DNA from: Aegilops tauschii subsp. strangulata
Lineage: Eukaryota; Streptophyta; Magnoliopsida; Poales; Poaceae
Reading direction: 5' to 3'
Length of the DNA: 64,000 bases
NCBI RefSeq assembly: GCF_002575655.3
Contig: NC_053037.3
Span: 250,513,135 to 250,577,134 of the forward strand
The position numbers were made by a program, and so were the translations under genes. This document shows, piece after piece, positions 10,746 through 21,809 of the stretch. Below the pieces are notes generated by a model. The model had not been told where the DNA came from, searched no databases, and saw only the letters and a list, made by a program, of their open reading frames with translations. Each line of letters opens with the position of its first letter. Within the stretch, counting starts at the first letter, position 1.

Positions 10746-13700
10746 ATGGCAGGATCACAAGCCGATGAGACTGATTGGGAGAACATGACGAACAAGGAGT
10801 TGCATGATAAATTTCAGCAAATGATGAGTGGCCAGGTGGGAGATGTGCTAAACAGATTTGAAGAGGCTATGGAGAAGATAGATGTCGTGGAGAAGTCGTT
10901 CGAGACAAAGCTGGATAACAAGTTTACTGAATTACTCAAGCGTCTTCCCCAACCACCACCGGCTGCACATGTCGCACCTCTACAACAACAACAACCACAT
11001 CTCCAACGCCGCCTTCCAAATCAAGTGGGACGGGCACAGCGCGTTCCAATTGAGACTTGTCAAAATTCGGGTGCTGCTGCACCTACTGTTGATGCTTCTT
11101 TGGCTCCTGCTCCTGCGGCGGCTGAGGAGGATGACGATTATGCGGGCGATTATGAGGATGAGGTTGATCAAAATCAGAACTACATGCAGCCACCAGCACC
11201 ACCACCAGCAGGTCGACCTCAGGCATATATTCGCAACGGTAGGTCGGCACCGCCACCTCAGGTACGAGATCATGACCATCTCCCTAAACTGAAATTGAAT
11301 ATTCCACCATTTGTGGGTAGATATGTTCCTGATATATATCTTACTCGGGAGTTAGAAACTGAACAACGATTTACATGTTTACAATATCCTGAGGAGAGAC
11401 GTGTTCCTGCTGCTGTTTGTGCTTTCACTAGCTTTGCATGTGTTTGGTGGTGTGAACATTGTCGATTATATCCTGTTCCAGCTACTTGGGCTGCTTTGAA
11501 AACTGCTATGCGTACTCGTTGCGTTCCACCATATTATCAACGTGAATTACTTCAAAAATTGCAGCGCTTAAGACAAGGGAAAATTCCATAGAAGAATATT
11601 ATCAGGAATTACAAACTGGCATGATTAGATGTGGTATTGTTGAGGAGAATGAAGCTATGCTTGCACGTTTTATGGGTGGATTAAATAAAGAGATTCAGAC
11701 CATTCTAGAGTATAAAGATTATAATAATATCACTCGTTTATTCCATCTTGCTTGTAAAGCTGAACGTGAAGTGCAGGATCGACAGGCATTGGCGCGAACT
11801 AACTTTTCTGCAGGTCGACCTTCATCATGGACACCGCGTGCATCCTCTACTTCCACTTCACCATCACCTCCATCAGGTGCCACCTCCAGCCGTGATACAA
11901 GAAAGCAGGCACAACCACCACTCTCTGCCAAGAGCACACCTGCCGGGCCTGCGCAGAGCTCTTCTTCTTCCATGGCGTCAACAGGGCACACAAGTGATAT
12001 TATTTGTCGTCGTTGTAAGGGAAGAGGAATTATGCGAGAGAATGCAAATCTCAGCGTGTGATGATTGCTACTGAGGATGGTGGGTATGAGTCCGCTAGTG
12101 ACTATGATGAGGAGACTTTGGCTCTTATTACACGTGAAGAACATGGTGGAGATGATTCTGAAAATGAGACGCAATACATGGCTCCTGAAGACGCTGACAG
12201 GTTTGAATGTTTAGTTGCTCAACGTGTTTTGAGTGTGCAGGTCACACAAGCAGAGCAAAATCAGAGGCATAATTTGTTCCATACAAAGGGAGTTGTGAAG
12301 GAACGTTCTGTTCGCGTCATCATAGATGGAGGGAGCTGTAACAACTTGGCTAGCATGGAGATGGTGGAGAAACTATCTCTCACCACAAGACCACATCCAC
12401 ATCCTTACTACATCCAATGGTTCAACAACAGCGGCAAGGTTAAGGTAACACGTACTGTTCGTGTGCATTTTAGTATCTCTACATATGCTGATTATGTTGA
12501 TTGTGATGTGGTACCCATGCAAGGATGTTCCTTATTACTTGGTAGACCATGGCAATTTGATAAAATTCTGTACACCATGGTAGAAACAATCAGTATACTC
12601 TTGTTCATAAGGATAAAAATATTACTTCGCTTCCTATGACTCCTGATTCCATTTTGAAAGATGACATTAATAGAGCTAATAAAGCAAAATAGGAGAAAAA
12701 TAAGAGTGAAAATCAGATTGTGGCAAATGAATTTGAGCAACAAATGAAACCTAATAATAAACCATCTAGTGTTGTTTCTGAAATTAAATTGAAAAGTGCA
12801 TGTTTACTTGCCACAAAATCTGATATTGATGAGCTAGATTTCAGCAAATCTGTTTGCTATGCTTTTGTGTGCAAATAGGCATTATTTTCATTCGAGGACG
12901 TGCCTTCCTCTTTGCCCCCTGCTGTCACTAACATTTTGCAGGAGTTCGCTGACGTCTTCCCACAAAACGTGCCACCGGGATTACCACCTATTCGAGGGAT
13001 TGAGCATCAAATTGATTTAATTCCCGGTGCATCGCTACCCAACCGTGCACCATACCGTACCAATCCAGAGGAGACGAAGGAGATTATGCGTCAAGTACAG
13101 GAGCTGCTCGACAAAGGTTATATACGCGAATCTCTTAGTCCTTGTGCTGTTCCTACTATACTAGTGCCTAAAAAGGATGGTACGTCGCGTATGTGTGCTG
13201 ATTGTAGAGGCATTAATAATATTACTGTTCGTTATCGTCATCCTATTCCTAGGCTAGATGATATGCTTGATGAATTGAGTGGCTCTACAATATTCTCCAA
13301 AGTTGATTTGCGTAGTGGATACCATCAAATTCGTATGAAACTGGGAGATGAATGGAAAACAGCATTTAAAACTAAGTTTGGTTTATATGAGTGGTTAGTC
13401 ATGCCTTTTGGGTTAACTAATGCACCTAGTACTTTCATGAGACTAATGAACGAAGTTTTACGTGCTTTTATTGGACGATTTGTGGTAGTCTATTTTGATG
13501 ATATACTGATTTATAGCAAATCTTTGGAAGAACATTTGGAACATTTACGTGCTGTTTTTATTGCTCTACATGATGCACGTTTGTTTGGTAACCTTGGGAA
13601 GTGCACCTTTTGCACCGACCGAGTATCTTTTCTTGGCTATGTTGTTACTCCAAAGGGAATTGAAGTTGATAAAGCCAAGATTGAAGCTATTGAGAGTTGG

Positions 13701-14486
13701 CCGCAGCCCAAAACGGTCACACAAGTGAGGAGTTTCCTTGGCCTCGCTGGTTTCTATAGGCGTTTTGTGAGAGATTTTAACACCATTGCTGCACCTCTCA
13801 ACGAGCTTACAAAGAAGGATGTGCCTTTTGTTTGGGGTACCGCACAGGAAGAAGCCTTCACGGTAGTGAAAGATAAGTTGACACATGCTCCTTGACTCCA
13901 ACTGCTTGATTTTAATAAGACTTTTGAGCTTGAATGTGATGCTAGTGGAATTGGATTAGGAGGTGTGTTATTACAAGATGGTAAACCTGTTGCATACTTT
14001 TCTGAAAAATTGAGTGGGCCTAGTCTGAATTATTCTACTTATGATAAAGAACTATATGCTCTTGTTCGGCCTTTAGAAACATGGCAACATTATTTATGGC
14101 CCAAAGAATTTGTTATACATTCTGATCATGAATCTTTGAAACATATTAAAAGTCAAGCTAAACTGAATCGTAGACATGCTAAATGGGTTGAATTCATTGA
14201 AACTTTCCCTTATGTCATTAAACACAAGAGGGGTAAAGAAAATGTTATTGCTGATGCATTGTCTCGTCGCTATACTATGCTGTCACAACTTGACTTCAAA
14301 ATATTTGGTTTGGAGACCATCAAAGATCAATATGTGCATGATGCTGATTTTAAAGATGTTTTGCAGAATTGTAAAGAAGGAAGAACTTGGAACAAGTTTG
14401 TCGTTAATGATGGATTTGTGTTCCGTGCTAACAAGCTATGCATTCCAGCTAGCTCTCTTCGTCTTTTGTTGTTGCAGGAGGCGCAT
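10746..14486 (+). pseudogene. CRW-A gag-protease-RT-RNase H (5' part of polyprotein, disabled)
   Basis: Starts at the ATG in CTAACCATGGCAGG, giving MAGSQADE as in CRW-D. Acidic/proline-rich N-terminus, gag core (KLKLNIPPF), protease-like [11 protein letters not shown] with YFDD at 13491-13502, and RNase H to about 14280. Compared with CRW-D it has a one-base loss near 11581, a frameshift near 12028 that removes the His of the zinc knuckle, a one-base loss near 12566, and stops at 12690, 12876 and 13893. The frame is cut at 14486 by the LARD and resumes at 39283. Confidence 0.92.
14482..14486 (+). other. LARD target-site duplication, left copy
   Basis: CGCAT lies immediately left of the LARD TG end and again at 39278-39282, right of its CA end. 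Removing the element and one copy restores the integrase reading frame ([10 protein letters not shown]). Confidence 0.93.
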
Positions 14487-14939
14487 TGTGACGCCCGGAT
14501 AATTAAGCTACATCAACCCTCTGCTAATGATGACACGTCACTTCGATTACTGTTGCTAATCTCGCGTTGATTCGAAACCGATTCAAATTAAAATTTGAAA
14601 CAAAGGCTAACAACAAAAGTTTTCAAATATTAAAACTAAATTGTTCAGGTTGTGCCAAATAATGCATAGGTACTTATGATGAAGGAAGCACATTTTTATA
14701 AAAGATTTAAATGCACTTAAGTAATTAAAACAATAGGTAAAACAATTAAATAAATACCTTTTTGATTTTATAAAATACTAAACTATTTTGTTCAGGGGTA
14801 AAACTTTTTGTGGCAGTAGTTGGAATTGTAACTCTATTTTAGTTGGGGTTTTCTTATGGTAAAACTATAAACTATTAAGAAATAAAAGAAAATAGAAAAG
14901 AACAAGTTAAAAAATAAAACATAATAAATAAAAGGCCAA

Positions 14940-15960
14940 AAGGCCCCCCTCCCACCGGGCCTCGGCCCAGCCACATGCCAGGCCGGCCCATCCCCACTTC
15001 CTTAACCCCCTGGTGCCGAAACCCTAGGCACCGACACCCCCACTCTCCCTCCCCCCGATCCCCTCTTGGATCGGGATCGAACCCCGACGCCCTCCGCCTC
15101 GCTCCCTCGTCTCTCTCCCTGCCCGATCTAGATTGGGGTAGCCCCCGCCGATCCCATCTCCCCGCCAGACGTCGTCGTCGCGCTCCCCCCGGACGTCGTC
15201 GTCACCACCACCCCGACGTCGCCGTCATCCCGCCACCTCGCCCGAAGTCGCCCTATTGCCCTGGACCTCGCCGTCCCATCGCCGGACCGCCCCTCGTCGC
15301 CGGACGTCCCCGTCCTCCTCCCCGAGCCCCGCTGCACTGTCCCAACGGCCCCGCGGTGAGGCCCCCGGCCTCTCTTCCTCTTCCCTTCCCTTCCCCGTTC
15401 GGTCACCGCGGCCACTGCCGCCGCTCGTGCGCCCGATGCCACGCTCCCCGGGCTGCGTCCCGCGGTCGCCACGCCCCGACCGCGCCCGATGCACGCACGC
15501 CCCGCCCCCGCGCATCCAGGCCCGGCGTCCCGCTGCTCGCCCGCACCCACTGCCGCTGCTCTGCTCGCCCGCCTCCCGCACTCGCCGTCGCAGCGCCTTG
15601 TGCCCGCCTGCTGCCGCACACGCGCACTTGAGCCCCGCCTCGCTGCGCCTGCCCCTGTCGCTGCCAAGCGAGGCCACCATCGCCTGGCCCCCCTGCTCGC
15701 CCGCGTGCATCTGCGCCTCCCCCGACCTCGCCGACCCCGTCCCGGGTTGCCGGGCCTGTCTCCACCCAGGCTCGGCCTCCCGCGCCTCGCCGCGCCCCAC
15801 GCCGTCCCATCGCCGCGCCCGCCTCTGCGTGGCCGGGCCCCGCCATGGCCCCCCATCTCTGCTCCCGTGCCCCAGCGCCCGCTCGCCCCGCGCCCGCGCC
15901 CGCACAGTGCCCGGACATGTCCGGTCCCCAAAGGGCACCGCGCGGACATGTCCGGCTATG
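14940..15960 (+). other. GC-rich block of the LARD LTR with paired palindromes
   Basis: About 1 kb of C/G-rich sequence, repeated at 35760-36790. Long open frames on both strands and in several phases come from lack of stop codons and show no protein family. Near its end is the 14-bp palindrome CCGGACATGTCCGG (15911-15924) and a second, CGGACATGTCCG (15943-15954). Both recur at 36742-36755 and 36774-36785. Function unknown; a protein-binding site is possible. Confidence 0.6.
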
Positions 15961-16233
15961 TCACTGCAAAAGGGCCCCAGTGCCCCAGAACGATATTTAA
16001 AAAGAAATAAAAAATATAATAAAAATAAAATAAATTAAATTAATAAAATTAATGATTAATAATTAGTTAATTAATTAAATTAATTAATCCTAATTAATTA
16101 ATCTAATTAACTAGTTAGTTTAATTAAACAATAGTTAGTTTAACCTAAATCCTAATCAACCTAACAGTGTATGACAGGTGGGTCCTAGTGGGCCCACACG
16201 TCAGTTTGACCAGTCAACACCTCTGTTGACTGC

Positions 16234-16252
16234 TGACGTCATGCTGACGTCA
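16234..16252 (+). promoter_or_regulatory. Tandem TGACGTCA motifs (as-1/bZIP-like) in the LARD LTR
   Basis: Two perfect TGACGTCA palindromes 11 bp apart (16234-16241 and 16245-16252), with TTGACC and TTGACT W-box cores just upstream. TGA-class bZIP factors are known to bind paired TGACG. The pair is intact in the other LTR (37068-37086). No clear TATA box was pinned down nearby. Confidence 0.45.
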
Positions 16253-16659
16253 ACAAACACTGTTTTGGATAATGTTGAATTAAATAATTAATTAAAATTC
16301 AGAAAATGATTAAATCTTTAGAAAATCAACAGTAGCTCGGATGAAAATACTTTGTACATGAAAGTTGCTCAGAACGACGAGACGAATCCAGATACGCAGC
16401 CCTTTCGTCCGCCACGCGTCCCTAGCATAGTGAACCTGTAACATTTCACCTCCGGTTCATTTGTCCGAAAACGCGAAACACCGGGAATACCTTCCCGGAT
16501 GTTTCCCCCCTTCGTCGGTATCACCTACTACCGCGTTAGGGCACACCTAGCACCGCGTATTGTCATGTCACGCTTTGTGTTGCTTTTGATTGCTCTGTTA
16601 TTTATTGTGTTCCCCCTCCGTTACTTCTTTCCGGTAGACCCCGAGACTACCGGCGACCC

Positions 16660-16662
16660 CCA
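16660..16662 (+). other. CACTA target-site duplication, left copy
   Basis: CCA precedes the CACTACTAGG terminus and recurs at 29341-29343. The empty site GACCCCCAGTTCG is seen in the 3' LTR near 37500. A 3-bp duplication is the CACTA hallmark. Confidence 0.9.
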
Positions 16663-17030
16663 CACTACTAGGAAAAGGCCTACTAATGGCGCACCTAATT
16701 TGGCCATTAATGGCGCATTAGTGGTGCGCCATTAGTAGCACGCCATTAGTATATTTTACTAATGGCGCACCACTGGTGCGCCATTAGTATCTGGTATACT
16801 AATGGCGCACCCCAGATGCGCCATTAGTATATACAACAGTGCGCCATTAGTATGCCTCCCAGGGGGCCATGTATACCCAGGTGCTTTGGCATACTAATGG
16901 CGCACAACAACAGGATGCGCCATTAGTAACTTCGGCATACTAATGGCGCACTGTTTAGTGATGCGACATTAGTATCCTTTGGCATACTAATGGCGCACTA
17001 TGATGTGATGCGCCATTAGTATGAATATTA
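16663..17030 (+). repeat. CACTA left terminus and subterminal repeats
   Basis: TIR at 16663-16680, then repeated TACTAATGGCGCAC and GTGCGCCATTAGTA motifs in inverted pairs up to about 17025. Such arrays bind the element's own protein in En/Spm-type elements. Confidence 0.9.
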
Positions 17031-17785
17031 GGGTTTTTTTATTTTTTATTTTTCTGTTTTTTGCACAGGTTACAAAATGTATAATTGGACAAAATATAGA
17101 CAGCACACATCAACAACAGATTCATCGAATACAATAGAAGATTAGTCTCTGAATACAATTCATCATTTTAGTCTCCGAATACAATTCATCATATTAGTCT
17201 CCGAATTGAAAAGACCGAACAAAGATAGAACATTATATTACAAGTCTCGAGACCGCGAGTTTGTCTTCACATTACAAGTCGATATCGATCATCTAAACTA
17301 CCATCACATAGAAGAGAGCTGCGGTCATCACGATGAGCATCATCACGATGAAACTCGTCTTCATCTGGTTCCTCCAACGCTCCCTCCCCTCTCCCGCTAG
17401 ATAGCGGGCGTATCTAGATTCGGCCTCGGCCCTAGTGGCGTACCCTTTGTAACTGTTACCGCTGAATCGGTGAACCTGTCTCCGACACTCCTCCCAGTCG
17501 TCGTAGACTCCGGGAACCTTACCCTTGTACACGACATACCACGGCATCGCTATGCAGTAGCCAAACGAAACGTTAGTACCAATTCACAGACAATACATAA
17601 GCAATATATAAGTATGCAACAGAACGATTGGAAGAGAAAAGCAAGACATTAATAGCATCGATTACATCTAAGTTGAAGGACTCTCGAAACCAAAGAGACA
17701 TACTACAAGTTCATTAAAGTTTAATTACAACATGAGCCAATCGATGTTTCAGAACTAGACACAGCATCACTGCTTTCGACTCGAC
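17031..17785 (+). other. CACTA spacer between left terminus and gene 2
   Basis: About 750 bp downstream of gene 2. A short repeat (TTAGTCTCCGAATACAATTCATCAT) occurs about three times near 17140-17210. No coding region or RNA recognised. Confidence 0.5.
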
Positions 17786-20700
17786 TCAAGGGACCGGAGC
17801 ATGGATGAAGCCGCCGTCTATCGTGGGAGTCATGAAACAACGGGCGTTGTCAGCCTGCATTTGTAGGATTGTGTCGATGTCACTGTTGGACGGTTGATTT
17901 CTGAGGTAGAACTGCCCCGAGGTACGAAGGACATCTTGATGGATGATTTCCGCAAACTCCGATTGGATGCGAAAGAATTCTTGTCTGATGTCCGCGTCCT
18001 GGATTGCCGACACGCTCGCGGCCCAATCTTTGAGTCTACTCGGTAGCAGTAGTTGATGATGGTCCCGTACGATCGCCCGCATGTGATGGATGGCGTAGTA
18101 GGCACCCTTCTGACCGCCAGGCGGCTGCTTGACGCAGCAGAACGCCGTATTGTGGGAGAACACGTGCTTGCCGTACTTACGAATAGGCCTGGTGAAGGTG
18201 CCTCCAGATTTGACGTAGCCGGGGAGAACATCATCAAGAACCTTCTTGACATTTGTGTAGTCTACGTTCGACTGACGGTCCGGGTCGAAATACGTGGCCA
18301 TGGAATATTTGGGGCTTAGGAGGATGAGCGTGCAATGTGTGTCACTGCAGAAAACACGGAATGTTAAAAGAAAAATGATCGAAATCTAAGAATTCATATG
18401 TTACGGGGCGGTTGAGGGGAGGACTTACTCGGGAAAGTAAGGCACGAGGAAGTTATCCTTATCTTGGTTTGCCAGAATGACGCCTTCGAGGTAAGAACTC
18501 GCGACTTGCCGGTCCCCAGCGCTGCCCAAGATCTTGGCACGCATGTAGAAGGGGTCGACTATCACGATGTCCGGGGTCTTGTCGCGAATGATCCGCATCT
18601 CCATACTCAGCGAAAATAGCCGAATGAAGGTGTAGTGCAGCGGATGAAGGTTCAACATAGCGTGGATGTCATCAAACCGCAGGACGATCGTACCCCCGAT
18701 GGAGTTATCCACAAAGCCCTTGCCCTCTGGCACCTTGGCCGCGAAAACCGGGTATGCCACATCCTTCTCTCGGAGACGCCGCTTCTCCAAAGAAAGAACA
18801 CTATCATGCAGACTCCGCATAGCACCGGTTGCAGCATCGAGCATATTTCTCGGTAGCATCGGCCTACCCGCCACATGCACCCTCCTCGAGATATCCGCAG
18901 TTGAAGGTGGCCCGTCCTAAGCATGGATCGTACTCAGTGCCGGCTGGCCCGCACCCTTGTTAGTCTTTCTTTTGCGTGCCTTCTTCTTGATCTCCTGTAA
19001 TGGGACCGAGTTCTGCTCACAGACCGCCTTCTTGAGTGTGTTGGGGCTGATCATATTTGGCACCTCGCCTATCTGAGGCTCGGTGAAGTCGGCAGCTGGA
19101 GGCGTCTCCTGAGAGCTGAACTGCAGACGACGCCTGTTGCAACTTGGCTTCTCCGCGGTACCAGCTAGATCGCACACGTCTTTTGTTGGGTTGGGTTCTT
19201 GAGAAGGAGGCCCCATGAAGTCGCCACCATCCCCATGATCGGCAAAGTACTGATCGACGTTGGCAAATGTATCGTCGTCGTCGTCGTTCTGATCCTGTGC
19301 CATATGCATGTTTGGATCCAGTGGCATAGGGATGTCCGGCACCGTTGCGGCGGTCTTGCCATGGGGCCGACTTGGCGCCGGCACGACTGGCGGTGTTGTC
19401 TTTGGGGTGGTGTCCCCCGCCCCCAAACGAATCTGGCTCTTCGGCCAAACCAGGGGCCAGCTCAGGCAGGCGCTGAGGTTCATCACGTCATCATCGTCGG
19501 CCCCGATGGGTCAAATCGGAGGTAACACCTCGTCGCAGCCTGGCAGCACCCGAACCAGTTGAACCCTAAACAAGTTGGGTGGCATCTGGGTACCGTGGAA
19601 CAAGGGGTTGCCCGGTTGAACGATTTTGCCCTTGGCGACATCGACCAACTCGTTGTTCACGAAGTGCAGGAGAGTGCACGGAACGTCGGCGGCGCCCTGC
19701 GAAAACATGTAGGGCGTTAGGGATGCCCAGTCAAAGGCAAGGAGATGAAGTCCTCGGCAGAGAGAGGCTTAATTAGTTACCGTGATGATGGCGTCGAGCT
19801 CGGCTAATGTTGAGGCACCGCCAACGGCGGGCGTGCAGTTGACGGAGGGGCCGCTTGCTGCAGAGGTGCCGACCGGCGTACACCCGGGTGCATTAAGCTC
19901 CCGTGCCGGCGTCGGAGACACCAATGCCGCCTCCGCCGGAGACACCAATGGCCCCGCCATCGCGTTCTGCGAGTTGCTGGCCGTGAAGCTAGGAATCGGG
20001 GGCGGCCCCTGTTGGCCGCCCGCAATCCACGCACTAATCCCCTGGATCAAGGTAGGCACAATGGCGGTGATCGTCGCTCCGAGTTGTTGTTGCACTTGCT
20101 CTTGGACAATCTTCGGAATCCGCGCCACCTGTGCCCTGAGTTCTTGAACCTCGCGCGCCTGGCTTTCCGAGCTGGTCTTTTTCTCCTTTCGCCCAGCAGT
20201 GTCATAGTATGACGACCATTTTGTCGACAAGCCTTTGCCGGCCACACGACCAGCTGACGTCGGCTTACTGAGCTTATCCTTGTTCTTCATTACATTCAAC
20301 GCCCTATTTAGAGTGGTGTCCCAAGGGTTACTCTTAGTCGACCCCGCGCTACTGCTTTCAGTCGCCTGCGGAAGGAATGTGAACCATTTAGAAATTTGGC
20401 TTCATTAATTAGAATGCAACCATATGGAGCTAATTACGAGGGGGTGTATTCCTTACCAGAACAAGCTCAAGCGCCCTGGTCTTCGGATCCGTGGTAAGCT
20501 CCTTTGTTTTCGGGTCCTTCTTGTACCGGGCCCTGACAAAGTTCCTGGTCTGCTTGTCACCGTATTTATCGAAGAGGGGCGGTAGGCCTTGCTCGGCACG
20601 GTCCGCCTCCTCCTTGTCCCATATAGGCTCCGCCACTCTGTAACCGCCGGGACCGAGTGTGTGTTCCCCTAAGTTCAGCTCCCGCATTTCTTTCCCCCAC

Positions 20701-21386
20701 TTACTTGATTCGGAGTTTGCGGTGCTCGAGCAATTGATCTTGAAGTCGTTGTAGTCATCTTCGGTGATCGAAGGATTTTTCTCCTTGATCTTCTCATAAC
20801 TCTCACCTTTCTCGATCATTCTCTTCACATTGCTTTTCCATGTAGACAGGGCCTTGCTCATCTTCGTGAGGCCAGCATTGTTCACTTTATTCCCTTTGAG
20901 GCTTGTGTTTTCAAATTCAGCGGGGAACTTGTATCGTTCGTGCAGCTTCGTGAAGAGGAGGTTGCGCAAATTCCCTCGGTCAGGATGCCTCAGGTTCTCG
21001 GCGTTGATCGAGATGGTGCTCCGGAGAATGCACCCGAGCTGAAGCGAGTACCCCTTGACTATTCGTTCGGGCGCCGTTGGATTCCCGTCGGAGTCCACTT
21101 TAGTAACTTCCTCCTTGAGGGTGCGGAGCACGGTCGGGCGCCGGTCCTTCCGTTGCCTCTTCAGTTGGCTGCCATCTGTGCGTGCGCCGCCATCATCAGT
21201 GGTGGCATCCTCGGCGGCACCATCAGTGGTGGCATCAGTGGGGTCATCCTCGGCGGTACCATCAGTGGTCTCAGGATCGGTGGGGAAGGCGGCGTCCTCA
21301 TACAAGTGAGGTTGTTCCTCCATCTCCTGGGACAGCTTCCAGAATGGCTTGACGCTCGAACCCCCGGCCTCATCGTTGTTGGCCAT
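17786..21386 (-). pseudogene. CACTA second gene (Transposase_24-like N-part, Ulp1-like C-part), two nonsense codons
   Basis: Four exons on the minus strand: 21386-20457, 20365-19781, 19696-18429 and 18344-17786. The introns (20366-20456, 19697-19780, 18345-18428; 91, 84 and 84 bp) all start GT and end AG and joining keeps the frame. Start is the ATG at 21386 (MANNDEAGG). The first exon resembles the plant Ptta/En/Spm second protein. Exon 2 has a coiled-coil-prone QEQVQQQ segment and a Pro/Ala-rich tail. The last two exons resemble the Ulp1 (C48) protease fold, with His in DDTHCTL, Asp in YFDP and Gln in KQPPG, but the expected catalytic Cys position is Lys (QPPGGQKG). In-frame stops: TGA at 19511-19513, TAG at 18917-18919. 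Family assignment is from memory of motifs. Confidence 0.75.
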
Positions 21387-21464
21387 GTTTCTCTCTAAAT
21401 AGGAACAAAGTTTGGTCAAAAAGTTGGTTATTGTCAAGGAACAAGATCATGGTCTCATCATTTA

Positions 21465-21605
21465 GGGTTTGTCGACACCGAGGCATCCTAAAAGCTAAGC
21501 TTTTATCATTGAGGGTTTTTCGACGCCCAGGCACCCTAAAAGCCTAAGCTTTCATCATTTCGGTTTTTATCGACACCGAGGCACCCTAAAAGCCATGCAT
21601 TAGTC
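21465..21605 (+). repeat. About 49-bp tandem repeats upstream of CACTA gene 2
   Basis: Three units with the core CGACACCGAGGCACCCTAAAA start near 21475, 21523 and 21573, just 5' of the gene 2 start. They may be promoter or leader repeats. Confidence 0.6.
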
Positions 21606-21681
21606 ACAAGTACGCCGGGGCACTTGATCCTACTTAATTACCTACTAAGATACCCCGGCCCATGCATTAGTCACAAGTACC

Positions 21682-21809
21682 CCATATGTCCTATTTTTAG
21701 CAAAGTCATGCTAAAATTCACGGAAAATTTCAGCATGACCTTTGCTGAAAATAGGACATATGGAGTACCCGAATTTGCCGGAACGGAAGTTAATCGACAT
21801 TCCGGCAAA
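21682..21809 (+). repeat. Two adjacent inverted repeats upstream of CACTA gene 2
   Basis: The first has arms 21682-21712 and 21732-21763 (CCATATGTCCTATTTT... and its complement) around a 19-base loop. The second has TTTGCCGGAA at 21774-21783 and TTCCGGCAAA at 21800-21809. The right half resembles 28291-28378, upstream of the transposase gene. Confidence 0.7.

Noticed and set aside
14975..16038. Long overlapping Pro/Arg/Ala-rich open frames on both strands (also 35655-36850)
   Set aside because: They lie in the GC-rich block of the LARD LTR, where stop codons are rare in all phases. No domain, and both LTRs repeat them.
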